Assembly (NCBI GenBank): GCA_021737945.1 | Contig: JAIPCX010000008.1 | Coordinates: 1-64,000 of the forward strand | DNA from: Polynucleobacter sp. | Lineage (GTDB): Bacteria > Pseudomonadota > Gammaproteobacteria > Burkholderiales > Burkholderiaceae_D | Reading direction: 5' to 3' | Length of the DNA stretch: 64,000 bases | Part shown: in pieces, positions 27,604-37,859 of the stretch | Layout: each line of letters opens with the position of its first letter | How positions within the stretch are numbered: the first letter of the stretch is position 1 | Made by a program: the position numbers and the translations under genes | The notes under the pieces: model-generated | What the model saw: only the letters and a program-made list of their open reading frames with translations | Told to the model about the DNA's origin: nothing | Database searches by the model: none

Positions 27604-28509
27604 TTAATCACCAAAATGATCAAACACGAGACTGCGGAACCATTGATTACCGGGTTCTTTGTGAAACCGCGAATGCCAAAACATATTGATACCAATCTCA
27701 GGTAACTTTACTGGCAACGCGGTGTAATGAAGATCAAATGGAGTCACGCAATACCGCGCAAATCTCTCCGGTACGGTAGCGATCATGTCGGTAGTCGACA
27801 GAATATGACCTACCGCTACAAAATGCGGAACGGTCAATACAATCTTACGATTGACGCCTAGTTTGCCTATCGCCGCATCGACCGTGGCATGGCCGGTTCC
27901 GGCTGCTGAGACCACCACATGGTCGGCCTGCTCGAATTCATCCCGACTCAGCGATGATTCTTTATCCAACGGATGTCCACGCCTGAACATACAGACATGC
28001 TGCTGCACAAAAAGGCGGCGCTGAAAAAAACCTGATTTCAAATGGGGCAACCAGCCAATAGCCATATCGACCCTACCTGCTTCCATGTCGTCGGCCAAGT
28101 TGGCACCGGTTGTTCTTATAGTTGCAACTGAAATACCGGGTGCCACGTGCGCAAGCATCCTCATCAATGCAGGCAAAAAATAGATCTCACCGATGTCGCT
28201 CATACCGACTATAAATTTACGCTGACTGGTCGTTGGATCAAATCGCGTAGTTTGATTCAGCGTTTCTTGAATCGCCGCCAGTGCATAACCGATCGGCTCC
28301 GCCAACTGCATCGCATAGGCGGTTGGCTCCATGCCCTTAGAGGTGCGCAAAAATAAGTCGTCACCGAGCTGCTGCCGCAAACGATTCAGCGCGTTACTAA
28401 CCGTCGGCTGGGTTAAGCCGAGATTGACAGCTACCGCCGATACTCGCCGCTCTTGCAGCAGCTGTTGAAAAATTACTAACAGATTGAGATCAATATCTTT
28501 GAGATTCAT
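27604..28509 (-). CDS. nagR: LysR-family regulator of salicylate/gentisate genes
   Basis: A 301-aa LysR-type activator of the NahR/NagR/DntR group, which respond to salicylate. The N-terminal winged helix (about 1-65) contains DLNLLVIFQQLLQERRVSAV and GLTQPTVSNALNRLRQQLGD. The ligand domain has FIVGMSDIGEIYFLPALM, FVAVGHILSTTDMIATVPER and INMFWHSRFHKEPGNQWFR, all typical of this group. It is divergent from nagAa with a 106-base gap containing a LysR-type box. A small inverted repeat (CGACC...GGTCG, 27546-27560) follows its stop. Confidence 0.9.
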   Translation of the reverse strand: MNLKDIDLNLLVIFQQLLQERRVSAVAVNLGLTQPTVSNALNRLRQQLGDDLFLRTSKGMEPTAYAMQLAEPIGYALAAIQETLNQTTRFDPTTSQRKFIVGMSDIGEIYFLPALMRMLAHVAPGISVATIRTTGANLADDMEAGRVDMAIGWLPHLKSGFFQRRLFVQQHVCMFRRGHPLDKESSLSRDEFEQADHVVVSAAGTGHATVDAAIGKLGVNRKIVLTVPHFVAVGHILSTTDMIATVPERFARYCVTPFDLHYTALPVKLPEIGINMFWHSRFHKEPGNQWFRSLVFDHFGD

Positions 28510-28517
28510 TGAGCATT

Positions 28518-28532
28518 ATTCAAATTATGAAT
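28518..28532. promoter_or_regulatory. LysR-type (T-N11-A) box between nagR and nagAa
   Basis: ATTCA, AATTA, TGAAT: a perfect 5-bp inverted repeat with T-N11-A form, 9 bases from the nagR start and about 85 bases upstream of nagAa. The location and shape fit the recognition site of the adjacent regulator. Confidence 0.6.
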
Positions 28533-28615
28533 GAAGTGAATTCATCAGATTCTATATCGTAATTTTGCTCGACTTCCTATACTGCTCGCTAACTTTTATA
28601 AGAAACGTGGAGACT

Positions 28616-29605
28616 ATGGAGCTTGTCGTCCAACCGCTGGATCGAATACTGCAGGTGCCGCACGGCGCCAACTTACTCGAGACCTTACGCGCCAATGATG
28701 TACCTATCTCGTACAGCTGCATGGCTGGGCGTTGTGGTACCTGTCGCTGCAAAGTGATTAGTGGCCACGTGTTTGAGACGGGACGCGAAGAAAAAATCAC
28801 CAATCCATCGGAAGGTGACTACGTGCTGGCGTGTACCAGCGTCTTGACAGAAAACTGTGCGATCGAAATTCCTGAGCCTGATGAAATCGTGACTCACCCT
28901 GCCAGAATCATCAAAGCGACGGTAGCGGCAATTGATAATGCCACGCACGACATCAAAATTATTCGGCTTCAACCGAGTAAGCCTTTATCTTTCTCCCCCG
29001 GCCAATACGCCACGGTGCAATTCACACCAGAACATAGTCGCCCCTACTCTATGGCGAGTCTCTGCACCGATCAACAGCTCGAATTTCACGTTCGCTATGT
29101 ACCGGATGGTCGCGTCAGTGGTTATGTATTTAATCAACTCAAGGTGGGGGATACCGTCCGTGTCAGTGGCCCTTTAGGTACGGCGTATCTTCGTACACGT
29201 CATCAAGGCTCGATGTTGTGTGTAGCGGGTGGTACCGGATTAGCGCCTATTTTGTCTATCATGCGCGGCGCGATTGCTGATGGCATGCAGAATCCTATTC
29301 ATCTTTATTTCGGCGTTCGCTCACCTCGCGATATTTATGGCTTGAATCAGCTGCAAGCTCTGCAAGCCGCTCATTCTTCGCTAAAACTTGAGATCGTTGT
29401 GACCACAGATGATGAAGGTGGAAACAAACATCGGACGGGTCTTATTACCGATGCTATCGCACAAGACATCCCCAATTTAGAGGGATGGCGCGCCTATGTT
29501 TGTGGTGCGCCACCGATGGTTGAAGCAACCGCTGCGTTAATTAAGCAACGCGGCATAGAAGAGCAGCACGTCTATGCCGACGCGTTCTATGCCAGCGGTA
29601 CCTGA
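28616..29605 (+). CDS. nagAa: ferredoxin reductase component of salicylate 5-hydroxylase
   Basis: A 329-aa electron-transfer protein passing electrons from NAD(P)H through FAD and a plant-type [2Fe-2S] cluster to the Rieske ferredoxin. The N-terminal ferredoxin domain has C35, C40 and C43 in [12 protein letters not shown] and C73 in LACTS. The FAD domain has RPYSMAS, and the NAD domain [16 protein letters not shown] and [11 protein letters not shown]. Start is ATG 28616, after GTGGAGA; an upstream in-frame start at 28565 lacks support. It opens an eight-gene plus-strand catabolic run. Confidence 0.92.
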   Translation: MELVVQPLDRILQVPHGANLLETLRANDVPISYSCMAGRCGTCRCKVISGHVFETGREEKITNPSEGDYVLACTSVLTENCAIEIPEPDEIVTHPARIIKATVAAIDNATHDIKIIRLQPSKPLSFSPGQYATVQFTPEHSRPYSMASLCTDQQLEFHVRYVPDGRVSGYVFNQLKVGDTVRVSGPLGTAYLRTRHQGSMLCVAGGTGLAPILSIMRGAIADGMQNPIHLYFGVRSPRDIYGLNQLQALQAAHSSLKLEIVVTTDDEGGNKHRTGLITDAIAQDIPNLEGWRAYVCGAPPMVEATAALIKQRGIEEQHVYADAFYASGT

Positions 29606-29617
29606 TTAGGAGAGAAT

Positions 29618-30676
29618 ATGACGACGACAACTGCCACAGCCGATGCAAACGCTAGCCAAATAAATCAACGGCAGCAGTACTACAATCGCATAGCACAAGA
29701 TCACATGACTCCCTTGTGGGAAGTACTCGGCGCATTGGTACCTAAACAACCGAATAGTCCCGCACTACCTGCGCTGTGGCGCTATGCCGATCTACGCGAA
29801 AAAGTCATTGAAGCGGGTCAATTAATCACAGCGGAACAAGCCGAGCGTCGCGTTCTCATATTAGAAAATCCGGGTCTTGCAGGTCAGTCAGCTGTTACAC
29901 AATCGCTCTACGCTGGTCTGCAACTAATATTACCTGGAGAGGTCGCACCCGCTCATCGACATACACAATCAGCCCTTCGATTTGTGATGGATGGTGAAGG
30001 CGCGTATACCGCCGTTGATGGAGAGCGCACCACCATGCATCGCGGTGACTTCATCATCACACCGTCATGGACATTTCATGATCATGGCAATTTGGGGAAT
30101 GAACCCGTCGTTTGGCTCGATGGACTCGACATTCCCGTAGTGCGTTTTTTAGATGCCGGTTTTGCTGAGCATGCGCAGAGCGCTTCACAAGATGCTGTGC
30201 GTCCCGAAGGCGATGCATTGGCACGCTATGGCAATAACATGTTGCCTGTCGATTTTTATCAAACACCTGCAGAACCGACGCGCGTCTTTGTGTATCCCTA
30301 CGCGCGCACCACAGAATCGCTTAATCAGATCTCTTCTGGAAAACCCGATCCTCACTTCGGCCACAAGCTGCGCTACGTTAATCCCGCTACCGGTACATCA
30401 CCTATGCCAACGATAGGCGCATTCGCTCAACGCTTACCTGCAGGTTTTGAAACAAGTACGTATAAAAGTACGGACGGTACGGTGTATGTCTGTCTCGAAG
30501 GTGAAGTAACCGTATCTGTCGGCGATAAAGAATGGCAATTACAACGCGATGATATTTTTGTTGTCCCGTCGTGGCAGCCACTCAAGTTTTTAACGCAACG
30601 TGACACAACATTATTTAGTTTTTCAGATCGCCCTATCCAACAATCATTAGGTCTGTGGCGCGAAGCTCGTCTTTAA
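29618..30676 (+). CDS. nagI: gentisate 1,2-dioxygenase
   Basis: Fe(II) ring-cleaving dioxygenase converting gentisate to maleylpyruvate. The 352-aa protein is a bicupin. The N-terminal cupin has the metal-binding PAHRHTQSALRFVMDGEGAY (H113, H115) and PSWTFHDHGN (H154, H156). A second cupin (about 260-345) has TVYVCLEGEVTVSVGD and FVVPSWQPLKF. Length is typical. AGGAGA precedes the ATG, 12 bases after nagAa. Its place between reductase and hydroxylase genes differs from the order in Ralstonia U2. Confidence 0.95.
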   Translation: MTTTTATADANASQINQRQQYYNRIAQDHMTPLWEVLGALVPKQPNSPALPALWRYADLREKVIEAGQLITAEQAERRVLILENPGLAGQSAVTQSLYAGLQLILPGEVAPAHRHTQSALRFVMDGEGAYTAVDGERTTMHRGDFIITPSWTFHDHGNLGNEPVVWLDGLDIPVVRFLDAGFAEHAQSASQDAVRPEGDALARYGNNMLPVDFYQTPAEPTRVFVYPYARTTESLNQISSGKPDPHFGHKLRYVNPATGTSPMPTIGAFAQRLPAGFETSTYKSTDGTVYVCLEGEVTVSVGDKEWQLQRDDIFVVPSWQPLKFLTQRDTTLFSFSDRPIQQSLGLWREARL

Positions 30677-30714
30677 TTAGTTAACCGTTCATCATTTAAT
30701 CTACAGGAATTACT

Positions 30715-31413
30715 ATGAAATACGCTATTCCCTTACCTCCCACCTACGCATTAGCAATTGCTAATAGTGATGAATTTTTTCCTGTTAACCGTGTATTTTG
30801 TGTGGGCCGAAATTACGCAGCACACGCACGTGAAATGGGAAAAGATCCTGATCGCGAACCGCCTTTCTTTTTCATGAAACCGGCTTGTGCTGTCGTTCAG
30901 GCCGGTGAAAAAGAAATCACTATTCCGTATCCACCCATGACGAGTAATTTTCATCATGAGATAGAGCTAGTGGTCAGTATTGGCAAAGCTGGTAAAGATA
31001 TTTCAATAGAAAATGCGCTGGAGTATGTGCATGGCTATGCGGTAGGTTTGGATATGACGCGTCGCGATCTTCAATTAGATGCCCGCGACAAAGGCCGACC
31101 ATGGGAATTCGGTAAATCATTTGCAGGTTCGGCTCCGATAGGCCCGATTCACCTAGCTAAACAAATAGGTCATCTTTCAGCAGCAACCATTTCGTTAACC
31201 GTGAATGATCAACCACGACAGTCATCTGACATCGCCAAATTAATTTGGTCAGTTGCTGAATCGATCTCGTACCTATCGCGCTACGAAACCTTAGAACCCG
31301 GCGACATCATCATGACAGGCACACCCGAAGGCGTGGGTGCTGTGGTACCTGGCGATGTTATGCATGGACATATCGACAAACTGGGCGACATCATTGTTCG
31401 CGTAGCTAAGTAA
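30715..31413 (+). CDS. nagK: fumarylpyruvate hydrolase
   Basis: A 232-aa member of the fumarylacetoacetate hydrolase family, hydrolysing fumarylpyruvate to fumarate and pyruvate, the last pathway step. Seen: VFCVGRNYAAHAREMG, PPFFFMKP, the metal ligands in NFHHEIELVVSIGK, GLDMTRRDLQLDARDKGRPW and the C-terminal PGDIIMTGTPEGVGAVVPGD. AGGAATT precedes the ATG. Context with gentisate dioxygenase and maleylpyruvate isomerase sets the substrate. Confidence 0.94.
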   Translation: MKYAIPLPPTYALAIANSDEFFPVNRVFCVGRNYAAHAREMGKDPDREPPFFFMKPACAVVQAGEKEITIPYPPMTSNFHHEIELVVSIGKAGKDISIENALEYVHGYAVGLDMTRRDLQLDARDKGRPWEFGKSFAGSAPIGPIHLAKQIGHLSAATISLTVNDQPRQSSDIAKLIWSVAESISYLSRYETLEPGDIIMTGTPEGVGAVVPGDVMHGHIDKLGDIIVRVAK

Positions 31414-31433
31414 TTTCAGACAGGGAGCATAGG

Positions 31434-32696
31434 ATGGGCAATTCACCCGAGGTGTTCAAACAACCGCATGTCTGGGAAGCCGAGGGTTCTAGCCGCATTC
31501 CCTTTTGGGCGTACACCGATGAAGCTATATATAAAAAAGAACTCGATCGTCTTTTTTACAAAGCACACTGGAGCTATATCGGCCTAGAAGCGGAGGTACC
31601 TAACCCGGGCGACTTTAAGCGCACGGTTATTGGTGAGCGTTCGGTAGTCATGACACGCGATATGGATGGCTCACTCCATGTCGTAGAAAATGTCTGCGCA
31701 CATCGTGGCATGCAATTTTGTCGCGAGCGCCACGGCAATAAAAAAGAATTAGTCTGCCCCTATCATCAATGGAATTACTCACTCAAAGGTGATTTGCAGG
31801 GGGTGCCGTTTCGTCGTGGCGTAAAACAAGACGGCAAAGTCAATGGAGGCATGCCTAAGGAATTCAAAACTGAAGACCACGGCCTGAACAAACTTAAGGT
31901 CGCAACACGCGGCGGTGTGGTGTTCGCTTCATTCGATCATGAAGTTGAGTCATTCGAAGACTATCTCGGCCCAACAATCTTGGCTTATTTTGATCGTCTT
32001 TTTAATGGCCGCAAGTTAACGATACTTGGTTATAACCGTCAGCGTATTCCTGGTAACTGGAAGCTGATGCAAGAGAACATCAAAGACCCCTACCACCCCG
32101 GCTTGCTACACACCTGGTTCGTGACTTATGGGCTCTGGCGCGCCGACAATAAATCAGAGCTAAAAATGGACGACCAATTTCGCCATGCAGCGATGATTTC
32201 TACTCGTGGCACAGGCGGCGTAAAAGACGATGTTACTCAAGGCGTCACCAGCTTTAAAGAAAATATGGAAATTCAGGATAAACGGCTGATCGACATTGTT
32301 CCTGAAGCCTGGTGGAACGGCCCAACCGCTGTGATGATGACTATTTTCCCGAGTGTGATTTTTCAGCAGCAAGTCAATAGCGTATCAACACGGCACATAC
32401 AACCGAATGGCCATGGCTCTTTTGATTTTGTGTGGACGCACTTTGGCTTCGATGACGATACCGAAGAAATGACACAACGCCGTCTCATTCAAGCTAATTT
32501 ATTCGGCCCCGCAGGATTTGTGTCAGCCGACGATGGTGAGGTCATTGAATTATCACAATTTGGGTTCGAACAAAAACCCTCACACCGCGCAGTCGCTGAA
32601 CTCGGCGGCTATGGATGTGAAAACACCGATCATATGGTCACAGAAACTCTCATTCGCGGCATGTACAACTACTGGCGCAAAGTGATGGAGGTATAA
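31434..32696 (+). CDS. nagG: salicylate 5-hydroxylase, large (Rieske oxygenase) subunit
   Basis: A 420-aa alpha subunit of a ring-hydroxylating oxygenase that hydroxylates salicylate to gentisate. The Rieske domain has C88 and H90 in [11 protein letters not shown] and C108 and H111 in [10 protein letters not shown]. The catalytic domain has the bridging Asp and iron-ligand histidines in [16 protein letters not shown] (D218, H221, H226). GGGAGC precedes the ATG. nagH follows 5 bases after the stop. Assignment to salicylate rather than another aromatic acid rests on the gentisate genes around it. Confidence 0.93.
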   Translation: MGNSPEVFKQPHVWEAEGSSRIPFWAYTDEAIYKKELDRLFYKAHWSYIGLEAEVPNPGDFKRTVIGERSVVMTRDMDGSLHVVENVCAHRGMQFCRERHGNKKELVCPYHQWNYSLKGDLQGVPFRRGVKQDGKVNGGMPKEFKTEDHGLNKLKVATRGGVVFASFDHEVESFEDYLGPTILAYFDRLFNGRKLTILGYNRQRIPGNWKLMQENIKDPYHPGLLHTWFVTYGLWRADNKSELKMDDQFRHAAMISTRGTGGVKDDVTQGVTSFKENMEIQDKRLIDIVPEAWWNGPTAVMMTIFPSVIFQQQVNSVSTRHIQPNGHGSFDFVWTHFGFDDDTEEMTQRRLIQANLFGPAGFVSADDGEVIELSQFGFEQKPSHRAVAELGGYGCENTDHMVTETLIRGMYNYWRKVMEV

Positions 32697-32701
32697 CGAT
32701 C

Positions 32702-33184
32702 ATGACAACCCAAGCTTACAGCCAAACCCTGTTTGATCTAATTCATTTGTATAGCGACTATGCCGCTGCTGTGGATAGCGCTCAGTGGGACAAATGGATA
32801 GAATTTTTTACGGATGAATGCGAATACAAAATTCAACCGCGAGAAAATTATGAGCGCGGATTTCCTCTAGCGACGTTGGCTCTATTAAGTAAAAATATGC
32901 TAAAAGATCGCGTCTATGGCATACACGAAACGCTTTACCACGACCCTTACTACCAGCGTCATGTGGTTGGCCTGCCTATTATCCGAGAAGAAAAAGATAA
33001 CGTGATTGTCGCGGAAGCAAATTACGCAGTATTTCGCACGAAATTATCAGGCGAATCGACCGTTTTTAATGTCGGACGCTACCTCGATCGCCTCACGCGC
33101 GACGCTACCGGATTGAAATTTATCTCCCGTTTGTGTATTTACGACAGCGAGATGATTCCAAACTCAATCATCTACCCAATTTGA
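32702..33184 (+). CDS. nagH: salicylate 5-hydroxylase, small subunit
   Basis: A 160-aa beta subunit of the ring-hydroxylating oxygenase, SnoaL/NTF2-like cone fold, structural partner of NagG in the hetero-oligomer. Typical features are [40 protein letters not shown] and [18 protein letters not shown] at the end of nagG, about 10 bases before the ATG, serves as ribosome binding site, so the subunits should be made together. Confidence 0.93.
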   Translation: MTTQAYSQTLFDLIHLYSDYAAAVDSAQWDKWIEFFTDECEYKIQPRENYERGFPLATLALLSKNMLKDRVYGIHETLYHDPYYQRHVVGLPIIREEKDNVIVAEANYAVFRTKLSGESTVFNVGRYLDRLTRDATGLKFISRLCIYDSEMIPNSIIYPI

Positions 33185-33195
33185 AAGAATAAACG

Positions 33196-33507
33196 ATGAC
33201 TACACAATGGATAGATTTAGCAGCAATCGATGACATACCTGAAGATGATGTGATTGGTGTGGACTCAGCGGGTAAAAGCATCGCCCTGTATCACGTGGAA
33301 GGCACCATCTACGCAACGGATAACATCTGCACTCATGGCAATGCACGCTTATGTGATGGCTTTGTTGAAGGCCATGAAATTGAATGCCCGCTGCATCAAG
33401 GAAAATTTGATATCCGTAACGGCAAGGCTTTATGTGCCCCTCTCACAGACGACCTCAAAACCTATCCGGTCAAAATTGAAGGTAGCCGGGTCTTTATTGA
33501 AATGTAA
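33196..33507 (+). CDS. nagAb: Rieske [2Fe-2S] ferredoxin
   Basis: A 103-aa Rieske ferredoxin shuttling electrons from NagAa to NagGH. Cluster ligands are C45 and H47 in [14 protein letters not shown] and C64 and H67 in [12 protein letters not shown]. Length is standard. It starts 11 bases after nagH. With nagAa, nagG and nagH it completes the three-component hydroxylase. Confidence 0.94.
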   Translation: MTTQWIDLAAIDDIPEDDVIGVDSAGKSIALYHVEGTIYATDNICTHGNARLCDGFVEGHEIECPLHQGKFDIRNGKALCAPLTDDLKTYPVKIEGSRVFIEM

Positions 33508-33591
33508 ACGCATCAATTCGTATGGCTGCAAATGACTGTGAATGACTAGATATTAAATCCGTATTTACTAAGTATTGACTGACTATTGATT

Positions 33592-34257
33592 ATGACCATG
33601 ACATCCAAAAAGCTTGTCTTACACAACTACTTCCGGAGTTCAGCAGCGTATCGCGTGCGCATAGCGATGAATCTTAAGGGCTTAGATTACGAGTATCTTT
33701 CTGTTCACCTGACGCGTGAAGGTGGCATGCAATTTAAAGATACCTACACCGCACTAAACCCTCAGCAATTAGTTCCATTACTTGATGACGACGGCTTTCA
33801 ATTAAGCCAATCGCTGGCAATTATTGAATACCTAGATGAAAAATATCCTGCGATTCGCTTGCTTCCTGATTCACTACACGGTCGTGCACGCGTGCGCCAA
33901 CTGACACTCGCGATTGCTTGTGACATTCACCCTCTACAAAATCTGCGCGTACTGAAATACCTTACCGGTAAGCTTACCTTAACTGAAGAAAATAAAGCTG
34001 AATGGATTAAACACTGGCTGGAGCTGGGCCTTACAGCACTTGAAGCCGATCTGGCTCGCGCACCAACACGGGGTAAATTCTGCTTCGGCGATACACCCAC
34101 TATGGCTGATTGCGCACTCGTTCCACAACTATTTAGTGCGGCACGATTCAACGTGGATATGCAACCCTATCCAACACTGCGCGCTATATACGAAGCCTGT
34201 GAAGCACTGCCAGCAATCGCTGCAGCTCATCCAGCGCGACAACCAGATTCTGAATAA
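33592..34257 (+). CDS. nagL: maleylpyruvate isomerase (zeta-class GST)
   Basis: Glutathione-dependent isomerase taking maleylpyruvate to fumarylpyruvate. The 221-aa protein has the zeta-class active-site motif YFRSSAAYRVRIAMNLKGL near the N-terminus, NPQQLVPLLDDDGFQLSQSL and AIIEYLDEKYP in the GSH-binding domain, and CFGDTPTMADCALVPQLFSA in the helical domain. Start is uncertain: a TTG at 33586 and ATGs at 33592 and 33598 are possible, none with a good SD. Confidence 0.92.
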   Translation: MTMTSKKLVLHNYFRSSAAYRVRIAMNLKGLDYEYLSVHLTREGGMQFKDTYTALNPQQLVPLLDDDGFQLSQSLAIIEYLDEKYPAIRLLPDSLHGRARVRQLTLAIACDIHPLQNLRVLKYLTGKLTLTEENKAEWIKHWLELGLTALEADLARAPTRGKFCFGDTPTMADCALVPQLFSAARFNVDMQPYPTLRAIYEACEALPAIAAAHPARQPDSE

Positions 34258-34346
34258 TTTTTATAATAAACCGCGTTAAACCTTAGAAGCCAAGCTGCAC
34301 CATTATTAAAACAATGAGCCACCAAAAATTGGCCATAGGAGACAAC

Positions 34347-35708
34347 ATGACAGAAGCTACAACGCAGGCATCACAGACACACTTTGATGTGAGCCAAGCC
34401 ATCGATGACGGTGGCTTCACTACACTTCAAAAAATGGTGTACGTGTTCGCCGCATTAGCGATCGTATTAGATGGATTCGACGGTCAAATGATTGGTTACG
34501 CTATCCCCGTCATTATCAAAGAATGGGGTGTCACACGCGCTGCATTTTCAATTGCGGTTGCCAGCGGATTGATGGGTATGGCCATCGGCAGCCTGAGTGC
34601 TGGCGTACTGTCTGATAAGGTCGGTCGTAAGCCTGTGCTAATTGGAAGTATTTTTATCTTTGGCTCGGCAACTATGTTGATAGGATTTGCGCCGGACGTC
34701 ACCACCATTGCCGTGATTCGTTTTTTTGCTGGCTTGGGTATCGGTGCAGCATTGCCGGCTGCAACTACATTAACCGCTGAATTTATACCCTTCCGATTCC
34801 GCACGATGGCTGTCACCACCGCCATCGTCTGTTATCCGCTGGGTGGCATGCTTGCTGGACTCGCAGCGAGTCAGATTTTGCCTGCGTATGGATGGCGCAC
34901 ATTCTTTTTTATTGGTGGCAGCTTACCCATCATTTATGCCTTAGTGTTGATAGCCATTTTGCCTGAATCACCTAAATACTTGGCTCGTCTTTCGACACGT
35001 TGGGAAGAATTACGCGCACTAATGACCCGCATGATGCATGAAGTAGCTCACGTTAGTGAGTTCACCGATGGCGTAATCGAGTCGGCCAAACGCGGCAGCA
35101 TTAGCGATTTATTTACGCACGGGCGCGGAGCAGATACCACCTGGCTTTGGATAAGTTTTTTTGCTATCCAGTTATCGCTGTACACAGCATTTAGCTGGTT
35201 ACCAACGATGCTAACTACAGAAGGTCTATCGCCAACACTCGCTGGCATGGGTCTAACTGCCTATAACTTTGGTGGCGTCATCGGTGCCGTACTCTGCGCG
35301 TTAGCTATGAATCGTTTTGGCTCACGCTGGCCTATGGTGTTTTGGGCAGCGATGTCGGCTGCCACTGCGTTTGGCCTAAAGCTCGTGAACATCACTGCAG
35401 CACCAGAGACTTTTTTGTGGGGCTTAGGCTTTCACGGTTTATTCGTCACTGCTCTGCAATGTGCATTGTTCGCTCTCTGCGCACACATGTATCCCACCTT
35501 GATACGCGCAACCGGTGCTGCATCGGCTATGGCAGTTGGTCGTATGGGTGCATTCGTTAGCTCATTCGCAGGCGCTGCCATGATTACAGTGGGCGGAGCA
35601 AATGCTTATTTGAATCTATTAGGTGGCGCAATGATTATTGTAATAATTAGTTTAGCGATGATACGTGGTCATATTGGACCGAAAGAACCACAAGCAGGAA
35701 CCAGCTGA
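34347..35708 (+). CDS. MFS aromatic acid:H+ symporter (AAHS family)
   Basis: A 453-aa inner-membrane transporter with 12 predicted membrane segments, of the PcaK/BenK/GenK type. The AAHS signature is clear: DGFDGQMIGYAIPVI in the first segment with the essential acidic residues, then GVLSDKVGRKPVLIGS in the loop between segments 2 and 3, and FIPFRFRTMAVT. AGGAGA precedes ATG 34347, which I prefer to an upstream ATG at 34314. As the last gene of the nag run it probably imports gentisate or salicylate. Confidence 0.9.
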   Translation: MTEATTQASQTHFDVSQAIDDGGFTTLQKMVYVFAALAIVLDGFDGQMIGYAIPVIIKEWGVTRAAFSIAVASGLMGMAIGSLSAGVLSDKVGRKPVLIGSIFIFGSATMLIGFAPDVTTIAVIRFFAGLGIGAALPAATTLTAEFIPFRFRTMAVTTAIVCYPLGGMLAGLAASQILPAYGWRTFFFIGGSLPIIYALVLIAILPESPKYLARLSTRWEELRALMTRMMHEVAHVSEFTDGVIESAKRGSISDLFTHGRGADTTWLWISFFAIQLSLYTAFSWLPTMLTTEGLSPTLAGMGLTAYNFGGVIGAVLCALAMNRFGSRWPMVFWAAMSAATAFGLKLVNITAAPETFLWGLGFHGLFVTALQCALFALCAHMYPTLIRATGAASAMAVGRMGAFVSSFAGAAMITVGGANAYLNLLGGAMIIVIISLAMIRGHIGPKEPQAGTS

Positions 35709-35724
35709 GTGAAGTCTGACGAAC

Positions 35725-35759
35725 AAATTCTTTGATCAAATGAGTTGATCAAAGAATTT
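35725..35759. terminator. bidirectional terminator hairpin
   Basis: A perfect 15-bp stem (AAATTCTTTGATCAA / TTGATCAAAGAATTT) with a 5-base loop lies between two converging genes, 17 bases after the transporter stop and 12 bases before the aldolase-family stop. It is low in GC and has short A/T runs on both sides. Confidence 0.75.
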
Positions 35760-35770
35760 TAAAATGGAAA

Positions 35771-36490
35771 TCAGAGCGTCCTGCGTAGAGCTTCAAAAAA
35801 CAAGCTGGACTGCAGGCGCTCTCCCTCAAGCTGTAACGCTACCTCATCTACTAAAGCACGGTTGACTGGCGCAAGAGGAGCGCCACTACGAGCTGCTAAC
35901 ACTTCAACCATGCAAGCACGCTCAAGATAGTAAAGATCGTCATAGGCATAAGCAACACTGGGTCCGCAGACCACGACACCGTGGTTGCCTAGAAAAGCAA
36001 TATCCGCGCTTTGCATGACACTAGCAATTCGCTCGCCTTCCGCATGACTAAGTGCTACACCGTTGTAGTTTTCATCAATCGCAATCCGCCCATGAAATCG
36101 CATCGCATTTTGCGATAGCGTCGTATCCAATGCACGTTGCGTGGTCAGCGTTAATGCCGTCGCAAAAGGCATGTGCGTGTGAAGTACGCAAGCCTTGCGA
36201 CAGATTCGATGAATCGCAGCATGGATATACATAGCCGTTGGCTCAATGTCGTGATGACCCGCTAAACGTACGCCCTGCTCGTCAATCATCACAATATCGT
36301 CTGCTTGTATTTCAGCCCACAAGAAGCCACGTGGATTGATCAGAAAACGCCCCGATCCATCGGGAAGCTCAACACTAAAATGATTGCAAATACCCTCACC
36401 CAAACCGTGATGCGCCGCGGCGCGTAGCGCAAGCGCGAGGTCTTCGCGTAATTGTTTGACTGCGCGTGATTTATAGTCTTTTGCGTGCAT
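35771..36490 (-). CDS. class II aldolase/adducin family protein
   Basis: A 239-aa zinc-dependent class II aldolase-fold protein. Seen: LGEGICNHFSVELPDG near the N-terminus, the zinc-ligand segment VLHTHMPFATALTLTTQRA (about residues 101-119) and IAFLGNHGVVVCG (about 169-181). GGAGAAA precedes the ATG. It is convergent with the transporter and divergent from the alcohol dehydrogenase, so it stands alone. Substrate is unknown; relatives act on sugar phosphates, oxo-acids or other hydroxycarbonyls. Confidence 0.85.
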   Translation of the reverse strand: MHAKDYKSRAVKQLREDLALALRAAAHHGLGEGICNHFSVELPDGSGRFLINPRGFLWAEIQADDIVMIDEQGVRLAGHHDIEPTAMYIHAAIHRICRKACVLHTHMPFATALTLTTQRALDTTLSQNAMRFHGRIAIDENYNGVALSHAEGERIASVMQSADIAFLGNHGVVVCGPSVAYAYDDLYYLERACMVEVLAARSGAPLAPVNRALVDEVALQLEGERLQSSLFFEALRRTL

Positions 36491-36705
36491 TGGCTTTCTC
36501 CATTAAATACAGCTGGTCGGAAGCTAAAAAACATTCAACATTACCAACGAACCAAGCTGCTGACCTACCTCGTGCTGACGTTAAATTAGTTTGAAGATTC
36601 TTTCTTGGGTAACGAAGTGGATAATACAATTACTTATTCTACTGACGTACCAAATAGTTAATTTTTTTGAAACGCCATGTTTCAAACTCTGACAGGAATT
36701 CATAG

Positions 36706-37755
36706 ATGACGACAGCTTCTTGTTTCGCCGCGCATGCCTCCGACTCGCCATTGGTTCCGCATCAAGTTACACGCCGAGCTCCTGGAGCAAATGACGTGCA
36801 TATTGATATTGAATTTTGCGGTGTGTGTCACACCGACATTCACTACGCTCACAATGACTGGGGCAGAACCGTTTATCCCATCGTGCCCGGTCATGAAATC
36901 GTCGGCACCGTCAGAGCCCTAGGTTCATCGGTGAAGGACCTACACATTGGTCAACGAGTTGCTGTTGGCTGCTTTGTCGACTCGTGTCACCACTGCTCGT
37001 CGTGTGATAACGATATGGAGCAGTACTGCCTGTCAGGATTTACACCCACCTACAACGGCTCAAGCGCTGATGAAGGTGGCGTAACGTATGGCGGGTATTC
37101 AAAAAATATCGTCGTTGATCGACATTTTGTATTGAAAGTCCCTGAAAATCTCGACCCTGCAGGCGCGGCTCCGCTGCTTTGTGCCGGTATCACTACCTAC
37201 TCACCACTAAAACATTGGGGCGTGAAAGCAGGTATGACAGTCGGAGTGATTGGTTTGGGTGGCCTGGGACACATGGGGATTAAATTTGCACGCGCAATGG
37301 GTGCACGCACCGTCATGATTACCAACTCTGCGCACAAAGCCGCCGACGCAAAACGCTTGGGTGCTGACGACGTGCTGCTTTTTACCGATCAAGCAGCCGT
37401 AGCAAAGCAGGCGGGGCAATTTGATTTTTTATTGAACACCATACCTTCGCCGCATGATGTCACTAGCTACATGAATCTTTTAAAAATTGATGGCACGATG
37501 TGTATTGTTGGTTCTATCGGCCCTACGTCTGAGCTTAATTCCAGACCACTCATTTTTGGGCGTCGAAGTATTGCAGGTTCGCTCGTTGGTGGAATCAAAG
37601 AGACACAGGAAATGCTAGACTTTTGCGGGCAGCATCAGATCGTGTCTGACATTGAAATCATTAAGATGCAAGACATCAATCACGCATACGAGCGTATGCA
37701 AGCCAGTGATGTGAAGTACCGATTTGTTATCGATATTGGTCAGTCGCTGAGTTGA
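36706..37755 (+). CDS. zinc-dependent NADP alcohol dehydrogenase
   Basis: A 349-aa medium-chain dehydrogenase of the YahK/cinnamyl alcohol dehydrogenase group, reducing aldehydes with NADPH. Catalytic zinc ligands are in FCGVCHTDIHYAHNDWG and VPGHEIVGTVRALG. Structural zinc cysteines are in DSCHHCSSCDNDMEQYC, and the cofactor motif is VIGLGGLGHMGIKFARAMG. Length is typical. AGGAATT precedes the ATG. A role for the neighbouring aldolase product is possible but not shown. Confidence 0.9.
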   Translation: MTTASCFAAHASDSPLVPHQVTRRAPGANDVHIDIEFCGVCHTDIHYAHNDWGRTVYPIVPGHEIVGTVRALGSSVKDLHIGQRVAVGCFVDSCHHCSSCDNDMEQYCLSGFTPTYNGSSADEGGVTYGGYSKNIVVDRHFVLKVPENLDPAGAAPLLCAGITTYSPLKHWGVKAGMTVGVIGLGGLGHMGIKFARAMGARTVMITNSAHKAADAKRLGADDVLLFTDQAAVAKQAGQFDFLLNTIPSPHDVTSYMNLLKIDGTMCIVGSIGPTSELNSRPLIFGRRSIAGSLVGGIKETQEMLDFCGQHQIVSDIEIIKMQDINHAYERMQASDVKYRFVIDIGQSLS

Positions 37756-37859
37756 TATGCGAGTTAATTAATACGTGCATCTAGAGTATTGCCTCTGCGC
37801 CATTCAAATAAATGGCAAGGATCAATTTTCATACCTTTGATACTCTTCATCGTCTTTAA

